Shown: positions 26,464-36,039 of the stretch, in pieces
Numbering within the stretch: the stretch's first letter is position 1
How the letters are laid out: each line of letters starts with the position of its first letter
Source: Marinifilum breve
GTDB lineage: Bacteria > Bacteroidota > Bacteroidia > Bacteroidales > Marinifilaceae
Assembly (NCBI RefSeq): GCF_003202155.1
Contig: NZ_QFLI01000005.1
Location: 1-64,000, forward strand
Length of the DNA: 64,000 bases
Direction: 5' to 3'
Translations under genes and position numbers: made by a program
The notes under the pieces: generated by a model
Seen by the model: only the letters and a program-made list of their open reading frames with translations
The model's database searches: none
Told to the model about the DNA's origin: nothing

Positions 26464-28089
26464 CTACTGCGTTAACTCCTCAATAGGATTACCATCGCAA
26501 CCTGCAGGGATTGAAATGTTCAAGAAATTTGAAATTGTTGGAACGATATCTTCGACGTAAACCGTGCGAGATACTGTACCACGTTTAATTTTCCATCCAT
26601 ACCAGAACAATGGAACCTGATTTGTGTAGCTGTATTGAGCAATTTCATCTCTTTCATCCTTCATCTTGTGCATCCAACCTGGTTCAAGGGTAATTAATAC
26701 ATCGCCAGATCGTTTTTGATTGAAAGAGCGCTGCACCTTCTGCATCACCCCATGCGTATAGTTGGCAGTAATTAAACTGCTGGCCGGAATCGTGCTGGCC
26801 ACACCTGTAAACTGAATCAAGAAATTGGCTGCTTTCAACTGCATCTCTTCCAAAGATAGTTTCGAATCTTCAATCAACTGATGGTTTAAATAGACCTGCT
26901 GAGAATCGTATCCTAAAATCCAATCGCCACTACCGTACAATACATTCAAATATGATTTAAGAAGTGCCATTGCATTGTAGGAACTAAAATATCCGTTAGG
27001 AATGTTTTGTGCTTTTAAATTTTCAGGCGTATAGTTTGCCGATTGATCTGCAGTCAAGAAAACAAGCACATTTTCCAAACCAATCTGTTCATCCAGGAAA
27101 TCCAGAAAATGTTCAACTTCTCTATCCAATCTGATAAAATTATCAATCATTTCCGCAGAAAAAGGAGAAAGTTCTCTGTGTTTGTAATCCAAGCATGAAA
27201 AAGTTACGGCTAGAAAATCGGTATCATCATCGCGCCCTAAGTTTTCATTTATTATAGCAGAAATAGCAAAGTCCTTTACCAGCATGTTACCAAAAGGAGT
27301 AGCTTTAATGGCTTTGTATCCATAGGTTCTCTTCTCCTTATTCAAATCGTAATAGAAATCTGATGAAAGTCCAACCTTACCCAAAATCTTTTCTGAAATT
27401 CCTGGCTTGTCTTGTCCATCGAATGGGGTCCAGATACGATCCATATAAAAATCAGCAAAGTTCTTATTATTGAACTCACTTACCCAATTGTAAAGGGTGT
27501 CCTGATAATGAGAAGATGTAACAAACTTTCCTGATAAATCATCCATCCAATAAGCTCCATCGGCCCCATGACCTGCTGAAAACAATGCAGCTTCGGCATT
27601 TAAGCCCACTCCAATTACCCTGGAATGGTTATTGAATAACTTGATTTCATCGCCAACGGTTGGTGCCAATAAGTTTTTAGGAGATTTGCCTTTTTCTTTT
27701 GTTTCGATTCCAACAATTTTAGCTGCTTGATCATCTTTTGCCAGGTTTAATTCACCTGATAATCGATCGTACCACCCGTGCGAAATCACCCCATGATAAG
27801 CTGGTGGCGTTCCGGTAAATATGGTTGCATGATCGGGACCTGTTTGTGAATACAAGTAGCTAAACTTTGCATTTTTACAGTAGGTTCCCTGGTTCATTAA
27901 ACGCTTAAAGCCTTTTTCGCCAATCAGGTTCGAAAATCGGAAATAATAATCAGGACGCAAATGATCTACTACAATTCCCACAACCAACTTTGGTTGTTCC
28001 GATGGAATTTTGCGAGTTCGCTGTGCGTGAGCTAATGATAGGTTGGCAATAAAAAATATCAGTAATATAAATCCGATTCGTTTGTTCAT
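26464..28089 (-). CDS. PafA-type alkaline phosphatase-like protein, probably inactive
   Basis: A 541-residue protein with a signal peptide (to about residue 22) and the alkaline phosphatase superfamily fold of PafA. Framework motifs remain: GIVVDHLRPDY with Asp42, SQTGPDHATIFTG with the nucleophile Thr83, RSGDVLITLEPGWM. But key residues known for PafA are changed. The phosphate-binding Asn is His104, the KxR pair is Asn164/Glu166, the DH metal pair is Asp348-Gln349, and the last zinc His is Asn490. DYxGH is shortened to DYKH. By inference it is a periplasmic pseudo-phosphatase or has another substrate. Confidence 0.8.
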   Translation of the reverse strand: MNKRIGFILLIFFIANLSLAHAQRTRKIPSEQPKLVVGIVVDHLRPDYYFRFSNLIGEKGFKRLMNQGTYCKNAKFSYLYSQTGPDHATIFTGTPPAYHGVISHGWYDRLSGELNLAKDDQAAKIVGIETKEKGKSPKNLLAPTVGDEIKLFNNHSRVIGVGLNAEAALFSAGHGADGAYWMDDLSGKFVTSSHYQDTLYNWVSEFNNKNFADFYMDRIWTPFDGQDKPGISEKILGKVGLSSDFYYDLNKEKRTYGYKAIKATPFGNMLVKDFAISAIINENLGRDDDTDFLAVTFSCLDYKHRELSPFSAEMIDNFIRLDREVEHFLDFLDEQIGLENVLVFLTADQSANYTPENLKAQNIPNGYFSSYNAMALLKSYLNVLYGSGDWILGYDSQQVYLNHQLIEDSKLSLEEMQLKAANFLIQFTGVASTIPASSLITANYTHGVMQKVQRSFNQKRSGDVLITLEPGWMHKMKDERDEIAQYSYTNQVPLFWYGWKIKRGTVSRTVYVEDIVPTISNFLNISIPAGCDGNPIEELTQ

Positions 28090-28179
28090 CCTTAAATATG
28101 TGTTGGCGGTTAAAAATTGTCCGCAACAAATATAATGGATTCACTCTGATTTATGGAAATGTTGTGCAGAATTACAGGC

Positions 28180-28530
28180 TTATTTAGTTTGTGGTTGATA
28201 ACGAATCACATCAACTTGTTCCATGGTTATCATTCCTCCACCACCCGATTTTTCAATTAGCAATTCAAGGATATGAAGGAACCCTTCTACTTTTTCGGTG
28301 GAGTCAACAATCTCAACAATTATTGGCAAATCATCGGCAAGGGCAAATATTTTAGAGGTATGAATTCTTGAACTGGCTCCGAAAGACATGATTCCACGAT
28401 GAACCGTAACGCCAGCCAAGCCATATTTTTTGGCTCCATAAACAATGGCTTCGTACAAAGGACGCTGGTAAACCCTATCGGCTTCACCAATAAATACTCG
28501 AAGTAATTTTGCCTTTCCTTTTAGTTTCAT
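28180..28530 (-). CDS. DUF190 domain protein
   Basis: A 116-residue cytoplasmic protein of the DUF190 family, a PII-like trimeric fold. The conserved opening LLRVFIGEADRVYQRPLYEAIV, the GLAGVTVHRGIMSFG centre and the VEIVDSTEKVEGFL strand are present. DUF190 genes are often next to fluoride channel genes, and here crcB lies 57 nt upstream on the same strand. A regulatory link to CrcB is inferred from this pairing only. Confidence 0.88.
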   Translation of the reverse strand: MKLKGKAKLLRVFIGEADRVYQRPLYEAIVYGAKKYGLAGVTVHRGIMSFGASSRIHTSKIFALADDLPIIVEIVDSTEKVEGFLHILELLIEKSGGGGMITMEQVDVIRYQPQTK

Positions 28531-28587
28531 CGCTTCAGATGTAAGTTATCATATCTTAGAACTGATAATCTCAATCTAAAATCTGAA

Positions 28588-28965
28588 CTAAAACAATTTA
28601 TGAATCTGGGTACCTAAATATACTGCCAACAGGCCAAGAAACACGCTTCCTCCCACATACATAGAAAGATACAAAAATCCGCTGTCTTTTAAAAGGTTCA
28701 ATTTATCGAATGCGAAGGATGAGAATGTGGTAAAACCACCACAAAAACCTACTGCAAGAAACATCCTGATTTCAGGACTAATTAAATTATCACGCTCAGC
28801 AAGCGAGTAAACAACTCCGATGATAAAACTACCTACAATATTAACTGTCATGGTTCCAATTGGAAAAATGGTATCGAAAATTCGGTGCAATCCCTGTCCA
28901 ATTAAAAACCGGGAAACACTTCCCAAAAAACCTCCCATGCCAATTAATAAAAGTGTACGCAACAT
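28588..28965 (-). CDS. crcB: Fluoride channel CrcB/Fluc
   Basis: A 125-residue four-helix membrane protein. The signature GFLGSVSRFLIGQ in helix 1 and GFCGGFTTFSSFAFD in helix 3 hold the fluoride-path Asn/Phe/Ser region. The family works as an antiparallel dual-topology dimer that lets fluoride leave the cell. It is the first gene of the crcB-DUF190 pair. I looked for a fluoride riboswitch upstream and saw none; the leader is an AT-rich heptad repeat. Confidence 0.93.
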   Translation of the reverse strand: MLRTLLLIGMGGFLGSVSRFLIGQGLHRIFDTIFPIGTMTVNIVGSFIIGVVYSLAERDNLISPEIRMFLAVGFCGGFTTFSSFAFDKLNLLKDSGFLYLSMYVGGSVFLGLLAVYLGTQIHKLF

Positions 28966-28972
28966 GTATATT

Positions 28973-29007
28973 TAATTAATAATGAGTAATTGGTAATGAA
29001 TAATACT
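28973..29007. repeat. Heptanucleotide short tandem repeat upstream of crcB
   Basis: Five 7-bp units: TAATTAA, TAATGAG, TAATTGG, TAATGAA, TAATACT. It lies in the leader or promoter region of crcB, 8 nt before its start. Confidence 0.6.
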
Positions 29008-29062
29008 AAATCATTCACCGTGGCAAATATACTCCTAATGTTTGATATATTTTATACAAAAA

Positions 29063-29088
29063 ATGGCCACTCAAAACTGAATGGCCAT
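29063..29088 (-). terminator. Intrinsic terminator of ychF
   Basis: ATGGCCA (29063-29069) pairs with TGGCCAT (29082-29088). Read leftwards a T6 run follows. Confidence 0.85.
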
Positions 29089-29110
29089 CTTGTATATTGT
29101 CTGAAGTAAA

Positions 29111-30211
29111 TTATACATTAAAACGGAAGTGCATGATATCACCATCCTGAACAACGTATTCTTTACCTTCTACATTCATTTTTCCAGCTTCTTTACAAGC
29201 ATTTTCAGATCCAAGTTCTGAGTAATCTTCATATTTAATTACCTCTGCACGAATAAATCCTTTTTCAAAATCGGTATGAATAACACCTGCTGCCTGCGGA
29301 GCTTTTGCACCCTTTGGGTAAGTCCATGATCTCACCTCTTTTACTCCCGCAGTAAAATAAGTTTCCAAATCAAGAAGTCTGAAAGCAGCTTTAATCAACT
29401 TATTCACCCCTGGTTCTTCCAAACCTAAGTCTTCCAAAAACATTTGTTTCTCTTCGTATGTTTCCAATTCCGCAATATCAGATTCAATACCTGCACCAAC
29501 AACCAGCACTTCAGCATTTTCATCTTTTACAGCTTCTCTTACAGCATCAACATGTTTATTTCCTTCTTTTACTGATGATTCGTCAACATTACAAACATAA
29601 AGAATAGGCTTAGTTGTTAGCAAGTGAAGATCCGTTGTTACCTTTTCCTCTGCCTCGCTCAATTCAATCACACGAGCTGATTTTCCCTGCATCAATGCTT
29701 CTCGGTAACGCTCCAAAACTTCACACAATCTTTTTGCTTCCGGATTTTTTCCAACCTTTGCCAACTTGGCTGCTTTTTGCAGTCTTGCCTCAACAGTTTC
29801 CAAATCCTTTAATTGCAATTCAATATCAATCGTTTCTTTATCACGAATTGGATCAACAGAACCATCAACATGAACGATATTATCATTTTCGAAACAACGC
29901 AATACATGAATAATTGCATTGGTCTCACGAATATTCGATAAGAATTTATTTCCTAGTCCTTCGCCTTTACTAGCTCCTTTTACCAAACCAGCAATATCCA
30001 CAATCTCCATTACAGAAGGTTGAACTCTTTCTGGCTTCACCAACTCTGACAATCTAATTAATCTTTCATCAGGAATGGTAATCACACCCACATTTGGTTC
30101 AATGGTACAAAAAGGAAAGTTAGCCGATTGTGCTTTCGCATTCGACAAACAATTAAACAAAGTCGATTTACCCACGTTTGGTAATCCTACAATTCCGCAC
30201 TGTAATGCCAT
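29111..30211 (-). CDS. ychF: Redox-regulated ATPase YchF
   Basis: A 366-residue OBG-family P-loop protein that binds ATP rather than GTP and associates with ribosomes. G1 is GLPNVGKSTLFN at residues 8-19, G3 is DIAGLVKGAS, and the G4 position reads NVDE in place of NKxD, which goes with the loss of GTP specificity. A helical domain and a C-terminal TGS domain (YFTAGVKEVRSWTYPKG... GDIMHFRFNV) follow. Length is standard. It is transcribed alone and ends in a good terminator. Confidence 0.95.
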   Translation of the reverse strand: MALQCGIVGLPNVGKSTLFNCLSNAKAQSANFPFCTIEPNVGVITIPDERLIRLSELVKPERVQPSVMEIVDIAGLVKGASKGEGLGNKFLSNIRETNAIIHVLRCFENDNIVHVDGSVDPIRDKETIDIELQLKDLETVEARLQKAAKLAKVGKNPEAKRLCEVLERYREALMQGKSARVIELSEAEEKVTTDLHLLTTKPILYVCNVDESSVKEGNKHVDAVREAVKDENAEVLVVGAGIESDIAELETYEEKQMFLEDLGLEEPGVNKLIKAAFRLLDLETYFTAGVKEVRSWTYPKGAKAPQAAGVIHTDFEKGFIRAEVIKYEDYSELGSENACKEAGKMNVEGKEYVVQDGDIMHFRFNV

Positions 30212-30392
30212 GGCAATTCTATATTATTTTGATTTGCTTTTAATTCTATTTTTAAAAATCTGTGCAAAAGTACATTTAAATTTCCGATGTGCCAATTTTC
30301 CTTTTTATCTCCTAAAAAAATGTTAATCGAATAAAAAGAATCTTACGAAATGAACTATTTAACTTATATTTTGCTAGTTTTATGTCACAACT

Positions 30393-31436
30393 ATGAATCG
30401 AAAATTAATAGTCATATTACTTCTGTCCTTTATTCCTCTTGCATCAATAAATGCTCAGGAGTCACAAAATATTAAATTTGGTCATATCGACAGACATGTT
30501 AGAAAAACGCCTGATAGTGTCACCAATAACATTATAAATCTTCACAATTATTTAATCGAACCAAGCACTAATCAAGCTGAAGCAGTAAGAGCTTTCTATT
30601 TTTGGATTATTAAAAACATCAATTACAAAAATCAAATTGAACTGTTATATGATCCCCAAGTATTATTCTATATTGGCTCAAACAATTGTTCATCACCAGT
30701 TTGTGTTCTAAAACGAAGAATAGCTGTATGCGAAGGATTTTCGCGTCTATTTCAATATTTCTGTGATCAATCGGGAATAGAATGCTATTCAATTAGTGGA
30801 TATATTACTAAAAATGGAGCATTACAGGATCGTGCCACACATGCATGGAATGTCGCAAAAGTTGATGGAGTTTGGTTTTGTTTTGATTTAAGCTGGGCCA
30901 ACGCTATTTTAGAGCATACTGGAATAAAAAGTCAGGCCAATGAGTTTTTCATGGCTCTGCCAGAAGAATTTATTAATACACATTTGCCATTAATACCTAT
31001 GTGGCAATTTTTAACGAATCCTGTTTCTTTGGAGGTATTTAATGCAGGTGAAGAAGCCATTATCAAACATTTAGATGAAGCTCCAAAGCACTTTCATTTT
31101 AATGATAGTATTGCAGAATATAAGCAACTATCGAGTGCAAAACAGAGGTTAAAAACTGCTGATGAAATTTTCCGTGTTAATCCGGCGAACAAATTTAACT
31201 TGGCCATGGAGTATTACCGATATGCAAGAATTATTCTGAACTACGAAGGAGATATTGATGCATTGCAGTATTATCACTTTTTAAAAGCCAAGAAAAAACT
31301 TACAAAAGCCATTGAATTATTTAGTACCTCAACAGATATTTCATCAAAAATAATGAGGTTACAAAGTTTGGATAATTTGAGAATTATAGAGCGGATTATT
31401 GATCAGGAAAGTGAGAATTTTATTTTTTTGGATTGA
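30393..31436 (+). CDS. Secreted transglutaminase-like domain protein
   Basis: A 347-residue protein with a signal peptide (to about residue 21, NAQ). The transglutaminase/protease-like fold is seen in a triad: Cys in RIAVCEGFSRLFQYFC, His in RATHAWNVAKVDG, Asp in FDLSWAN. The C-terminal 110 residues are helical with a TPR-like look. Such proteins in Bacteroidota act in the periplasm as peptidases or amidases of unknown substrate. The vWA gene begins 60 nt downstream, and the two may work on the envelope together. Confidence 0.78.
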   Translation: MNRKLIVILLLSFIPLASINAQESQNIKFGHIDRHVRKTPDSVTNNIINLHNYLIEPSTNQAEAVRAFYFWIIKNINYKNQIELLYDPQVLFYIGSNNCSSPVCVLKRRIAVCEGFSRLFQYFCDQSGIECYSISGYITKNGALQDRATHAWNVAKVDGVWFCFDLSWANAILEHTGIKSQANEFFMALPEEFINTHLPLIPMWQFLTNPVSLEVFNAGEEAIIKHLDEAPKHFHFNDSIAEYKQLSSAKQRLKTADEIFRVNPANKFNLAMEYYRYARIILNYEGDIDALQYYHFLKAKKKLTKAIELFSTSTDISSKIMRLQSLDNLRIIERIIDQESENFIFLD

Positions 31437-31497
31437 TTAAGTTATTCAATAATAAATGGTTTCTTATTTTTGTCAGATAAATCATTAATATTTTGTT

Positions 31498-32874
31498 TTG
31501 AAACTATATCCCCACTTAATCATCGCCCTACTAGCAGTTATTTTTGCTGAAACATCATTTGCGCAAAACAAAGCTACTCAAGCTGAAGAAAAAACAAGAA
31601 TTCTTTTCATTTTCGATGCCTCTCAAAGTATGAATGGTTCTTGGGAAAAGTCAAAGAAAATAGATATTGCCAGAAAGTTCCTAATCAGAATGGTGGATAG
31701 CCTTGAATGCGAAAATAATGTTGAGATGGCACTAAGGGTATATGGTCATCAAAGTCCTGTTCCTCCTCAAGATTGCAACGACACCAAGCTAGAAGTTCCA
31801 TTCTCACATAATAATGCTGGAAAAATCAGGCAAACTTTACGATATCTTATTCCAAAAGGAACTACACCAATAGCACACTCGTTGGAAATGGCAGCCAATG
31901 ACTTTCCCATTACCAAAGCTGGGATTCGTAACGTGGTGATTTTAATTACTGATGGTGTGGAAGCATGTGATGGTGATCCGTGTGAAGTATCTGACAAATT
32001 GCAAAAAGCTGGAATCATTTTAAAACCATTTATTATAGGTATTGGTCTTGATGTTAATTTTAAAAGTAGTTTTGAATGTATTGGAAACTATTTACAAGTT
32101 GAGCATGAAGAAAAGTTTGGCGGTACTTTAGAATATGTAATGTCTCAAGTTTTAAACAAAACATCTGCCCAGGTGAATTTGATAGATGCCAATGGTTATC
32201 CAACAGAAACTGATGTGGCCATGACTTTCTACAACAATGTTTCGGGAAAGGTTCGCTATCAGTTTATGCACACTCTCAATGCAAAAGGAAATCCGGACAC
32301 TTTATATATTGATCCTCTTTTAACCTACAACATTACCATTCATACCATTCCTGAATTGTATAAAGATAGTGTCACCATTCAGCCAGGAAAACATAGCAAA
32401 ATAGGATTCGATGCTCCTCAAGGATTTTTAAAAATTGAATCGAATCGAACTAATATGTATAAGGATTTGCAAACTCTAGTTAAAATTGATACCCAGATTA
32501 TAAATACACAAAAAGTAAATCAAAGCATCAAATATATAACTGGTAATTATAATTTAGAGGTTCTTACTCTTCCAAGAATTACAATTCCAAATGTAAAAAT
32601 TGCCCAAAGTTCTACAACCAGTATTAAAATTCCTCAACCTGGCTTGGCTACCATTTTTAAACCATCAAGCGGACCTTGCAGTCTTTTTGTACAACGCAAA
32701 GGTAAACTAGAGTGGATTTATGACATTGATGATAAAAAGCTAAGAGAAACTTTAACCCTGCAACCTGGTGTTTATCATGTAATCTACAGAAACAAAAACG
32801 CTTCACTATCTCAAAACTCCAGAAAAACAAGCTTTGAGATATTTTCAGGAAAGTCAAGATCTGTAAGATTCTAA
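31498..32874 (+). CDS. Secreted von Willebrand factor A domain protein
   Basis: A 458-residue protein. The start is TTG at 31498, needed to include the signal peptide (MKLYPHLIIALLAVIFAETS, cleaved after FAQ). A vWA domain covers about residues 30-225, with a full MIDAS: DASQS, the Thr in GTTPIAHSL and Asp in ITDGVEAC. The remaining 230 residues are beta-rich, with Ig-like strands and no anchor. Metal-dependent binding of a protein partner in the periplasm or outside is expected; the partner is unknown. Confidence 0.8.
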   Translation: MKLYPHLIIALLAVIFAETSFAQNKATQAEEKTRILFIFDASQSMNGSWEKSKKIDIARKFLIRMVDSLECENNVEMALRVYGHQSPVPPQDCNDTKLEVPFSHNNAGKIRQTLRYLIPKGTTPIAHSLEMAANDFPITKAGIRNVVILITDGVEACDGDPCEVSDKLQKAGIILKPFIIGIGLDVNFKSSFECIGNYLQVEHEEKFGGTLEYVMSQVLNKTSAQVNLIDANGYPTETDVAMTFYNNVSGKVRYQFMHTLNAKGNPDTLYIDPLLTYNITIHTIPELYKDSVTIQPGKHSKIGFDAPQGFLKIESNRTNMYKDLQTLVKIDTQIINTQKVNQSIKYITGNYNLEVLTLPRITIPNVKIAQSSTTSIKIPQPGLATIFKPSSGPCSLFVQRKGKLEWIYDIDDKKLRETLTLQPGVYHVIYRNKNASLSQNSRKTSFEIFSGKSRSVRF

Positions 32875-32967
32875 ACATATTGATTTACAGTTTTATAAAA
32901 TATCTTACTTTTCTCTAAGTATCTATTATTTAGATGGGATTCGCTCATGCAGGATAACATTTTTGTA

Positions 32968-32975
32968 TATCTTTG
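32968..32975 (+). promoter_or_regulatory. Probable -7 promoter element of tkt (TATCTTTG)
   Basis: An exact TAnnTTTG match 57 nt before the transketolase start, in the only gap upstream of it. No convincing -33 TTTG at 19 nt. Confidence 0.5.
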
Positions 32976-33032
32976 CATCCATTAAATAAAACCTTACCAA
33001 GTTTTTATCATTAAAATCTCATTTAATTTCAA

Positions 33033-35096
33033 ATGGATCTAAAAGAAATGAACAACCAAATGGATCTTACGGTAACTGATAAGGCATCGGATAATATCCG
33101 TATTCTTGCAGCTGCTATGGTAGAAAAAGCAAAATCTGGTCACCCTGGAGGTGCAATGGGCGGTGCTGATTTTGTAAATGTACTTTACTCCGAATTTTTA
33201 AACTTCGACCCAACTGATAAACTATGGATTAATCGTGATAGATTTTTCCTTGATCCGGGTCATATGTCTCCAATGTTATATTCTATTCTTGCATTAGTAG
33301 GAAATTATAGCATGGATGATCTGAAAAACTTCAGACAATGGGGTTCTCCAACTCCTGGTCACCCTGAAGTAGATTTCGAAAGAGGTGTTGAAAATACTTC
33401 TGGTCCATTAGGACAAGGTCACACAATGGCTGTTGGTGCAGCAATTGCTGAGCGTTTCTTAGCGGCTCGTTTCGGTGATTGGATGTCACACAAAACTTAT
33501 GCTTTCATTTCTGATGGTGGTATTCAGGAAGAAATTGCACAAGGTGCTGGTAGAATTGCAGGAACTCTAGGTTTAAGTAACCTAATCATGTTCTACGACT
33601 CTAACAACATTCAGCTTTCAACTAAAGTTGAAGAAGTTACAACCGAAGATACAGCTAAAAAATACGAAGCTTGGGGATGGAACGTAATTACCATCGATGG
33701 TAACAACGCTTCAGAAATTCGCGTAGCTTTGCTTGCTGCTAACAACGAAACAGAACGCCCTACTCTTATTATTGGTGAAACCTTAATGGGTAAAGGTGCT
33801 GTTGACGCTGAAGGTGCTAGCTTTGAAAATATGGTATCAACTCACGGTCAACCATTAGGTGCTGCGGGTGCTTCTCTAGACAAAACTGTTGAAAACTTAG
33901 GAGGTAACCCAGAAAATCCATTCCAGATTTTCCCTGAAGTTGAAGAATACTACAAAGAAGTTCTTAAAAAGAAACAAGAATATGCTGCTGCTAAAAAAGC
34001 TGAACAAGCTGAATGGGCAAAAGCAAATCCTGAACTAGCTGCTAAATTGGAAAAATTCTTTAGCGGTGATGCTCCGGAAATCGATTATGCTGCAATTGTA
34101 CAGAAATCAGGTGCTGCAACTCGTGCTGCTTCTTCTGCTGTTTTGGCTGAATTGGCAAAGAATGTTGACAACATGATCGTTTCATCTGCCGATTTGAGTA
34201 ACTCAGATAAAACAGATGGATTCTTAAAAGAGACAAAAGCAATTGTTAAAGGCGATTTCTCTGGTGCATTCTTGCAAGCGGGTGTTGCTGAGCTAACAAT
34301 GGCTGCAATTTGTAACGGTATTGCTCTTCACGGTGGTGTTACCGCTGCATGTGGTACATTCTTCGTATTCTCTGATTATATGAAGCCTGCAGTGCGTTTA
34401 TCTGCTCTTATGGAAGTTCCTGTGAAGTACATCTGGACTCACGATGCTTTCCGTGTAGGTGAAGATGGACCAACTCACCAGCCAATCGAGCAAGAAGCTC
34501 AAATTCGTTTATTGGAGCAATTGAAAAATCACTCAGGTGAAATGAGTTTATTGGCTCTTCGTCCTGCTGATGTTGATGAAGCTACCGTTGCTTGGAAAAT
34601 GGCTATGGAGAACACAAAAACTCCTACTGCATTGATCTTATCTCGTCAGAATATTAAAGATCTTCCTGCTGCAAGCGGAAACAGATACGAAGAAGCTTTG
34701 GCTGCAGAAAAAGGTGCTTACATTGTTGAAAAACCAGAATCTACTCCTGATGTTATTCTATTGGCTAGTGGTTCTGAAGTTTCTACTTTAGTCGCTGGTG
34801 CTGAAATTTTGAAAGCTGACAAAGGTTTGAAAGTACAAATCGTTTCAGTTCCTTCAGAAGGATTATTCAGACAACAATCTGCAGAATACCAAAACGAAAT
34901 AATTCCTGCTGGAATTCCTGTTCTTGGTTTAACTGCTGGTTTGCCTGTTACTCTTCAAGGATTGGTTGGTGCTAACGGTAAAGCTGTTGGTTTAGATCAT
35001 TTTGGTTACTCAGCTCCTGCTGGAGTTCTTGATGAGAAATTTGGTTATACTGCTGAAAATGTTGTGAAAGAAGTTGAAGCTCTTCTTCAAAAATAA
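33033..35096 (+). CDS. tkt: Transketolase
   Basis: A 687-residue thiamine diphosphate enzyme of the non-oxidative pentose phosphate pathway. The N-terminal PP domain includes KSGHPGGAMGGADF, the TPP/Mg segment FISDGGIQEE...YDSNNIQLST, and GPLGQGHTMAVGAA. The Pyr domain (DLSNSDKT, HDAFRVGEDGPTHQPIEQ) and the C-terminal domain follow. It is about as long as full-length bacterial transketolases. Many GCT and CCT codons give a more biased codon use than the neighbours, suggesting high expression. A strong terminator follows. Confidence 0.95.
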   Translation: MDLKEMNNQMDLTVTDKASDNIRILAAAMVEKAKSGHPGGAMGGADFVNVLYSEFLNFDPTDKLWINRDRFFLDPGHMSPMLYSILALVGNYSMDDLKNFRQWGSPTPGHPEVDFERGVENTSGPLGQGHTMAVGAAIAERFLAARFGDWMSHKTYAFISDGGIQEEIAQGAGRIAGTLGLSNLIMFYDSNNIQLSTKVEEVTTEDTAKKYEAWGWNVITIDGNNASEIRVALLAANNETERPTLIIGETLMGKGAVDAEGASFENMVSTHGQPLGAAGASLDKTVENLGGNPENPFQIFPEVEEYYKEVLKKKQEYAAAKKAEQAEWAKANPELAAKLEKFFSGDAPEIDYAAIVQKSGAATRAASSAVLAELAKNVDNMIVSSADLSNSDKTDGFLKETKAIVKGDFSGAFLQAGVAELTMAAICNGIALHGGVTAACGTFFVFSDYMKPAVRLSALMEVPVKYIWTHDAFRVGEDGPTHQPIEQEAQIRLLEQLKNHSGEMSLLALRPADVDEATVAWKMAMENTKTPTALILSRQNIKDLPAASGNRYEEALAAEKGAYIVEKPESTPDVILLASGSEVSTLVAGAEILKADKGLKVQIVSVPSEGLFRQQSAEYQNEIIPAGIPVLGLTAGLPVTLQGLVGANGKAVGLDHFGYSAPAGVLDEKFGYTAENVVKEVEALLQK

Positions 35097-35114
35097 TTCA
35101 CAATTCAAGATATG

Positions 35115-35148
35115 AATCCGGAATCAATTTGATTCCGGATTTTTTTTG
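35115..35148 (+). terminator. Intrinsic terminator of tkt
   Basis: A 12-bp stem (ATCCGGAATCAA with TTGATTCCGGAT), a one-base loop plus AT closing pairs, and a T8 run. Confidence 0.92.
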
Positions 35149-35418
35149 CCCTAGTGTAAATATCGTTAATTAAACGAACTAAATTTTTCAATTATATTTT
35201 TCTTTATTCAAGGCAAACTTTACAGGCATAGCAATAACTACGGCGAAAAAGTTTAACGCAGAAGAAAGGGAATAGCTTGAAAATTTGTTTGGGTGATTAG
35301 CTATTTTTACACTTCAATTAAACCTTTTCAAAAGAATTAGGTCTTACCTTTCGTGATACAGTTGCAAATGGCTACTTTTATCATGCATTATCAGGTTAAA
35401 GCTTTAATTAAACAATAG
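35149..35418. other. Gene-free stretch before the ECF sigma gene
   Basis: About 270 bp of AT-rich DNA between the tkt terminator and the sigma factor start. No open frame beyond 13 codons, repeat or hairpin stands out. It probably holds the promoter of the sigma operon, but no consensus element is clear. Confidence 0.5.
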
Positions 35419-35973
35419 ATGAATCAAATAACTGACGAAGAAATTTTACAACTTTTTCAGGATAAGAAAACTCAAAGTGAAGCATTTTCTCTTTTGGTAA
35501 AAAAATATCAGGAAAGGCTGTACTGGCAAATCAGGAAAATTGTATTGTCGCACGACGATGCAGACGATGTTTTGCAGAACACTTTCGTGAAGATTTGGAA
35601 AGGCTTGCTTAACTTTAGGTACGATGCAAAACTTTTTACCTGGATGTATAGAATTGCAACCAACGAATCGTTAACATTTCTGAAAGACAAGCAAAGAAGA
35701 AGCATTGCCTTTGCCAATAAAGATGTGGAAGAAATGCTGATTGCAAATTTGGAAGCTGATGAATATTTCGATGGAGATCAGGCTCAGATCGAATTGCAAA
35801 AGGCAATATTACAATTGCCCGAAAAACAACGCCTGGTTTTTAACATGAAATATTTTGATGAAATGAAGTACGAGGATATGTCGGAAATTCTTGAAACTTC
35901 AGTTGGAGCTTTAAAAGCTTCCTATCATCATGCAGTAAAGAAAATTGAATCTCTGTTAAAGCTTGAATGTTAG
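35419..35973 (+). CDS. ECF-type RNA polymerase sigma factor
   Basis: A 184-residue sigma-70 family protein. Region 2 includes DDADDVLQNTFVKIWKGL and the -10 binding MYRIATNESLTFLKDKQRR. Region 4 includes LPEKQRLVFNMKYFDEMKYEDMSEIL, a helix-turn-helix. There is no region 1 or 3, so it is extracytoplasmic-function type. The next two genes encode a single-pass membrane protein and a CpxP/Spy-like secreted protein, a common regulatory unit in Bacteroidota. Confidence 0.93.
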   Translation: MNQITDEEILQLFQDKKTQSEAFSLLVKKYQERLYWQIRKIVLSHDDADDVLQNTFVKIWKGLLNFRYDAKLFTWMYRIATNESLTFLKDKQRRSIAFANKDVEEMLIANLEADEYFDGDQAQIELQKAILQLPEKQRLVFNMKYFDEMKYEDMSEILETSVGALKASYHHAVKKIESLLKLEC

Positions 35974-36039
35974 ATACATTAATTCAGCAATAGCGATTAA
36001 ACCAAATTGAATTTTGACAGTCTAAAAAATATACGAATC

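Noticed and set aside
28966-29062. Fluoride riboswitch upstream of crcB
   Set aside because: No GGNGAUGG-type conserved core or pseudoknot arms could be found; only a heptad repeat and AT-rich DNA.
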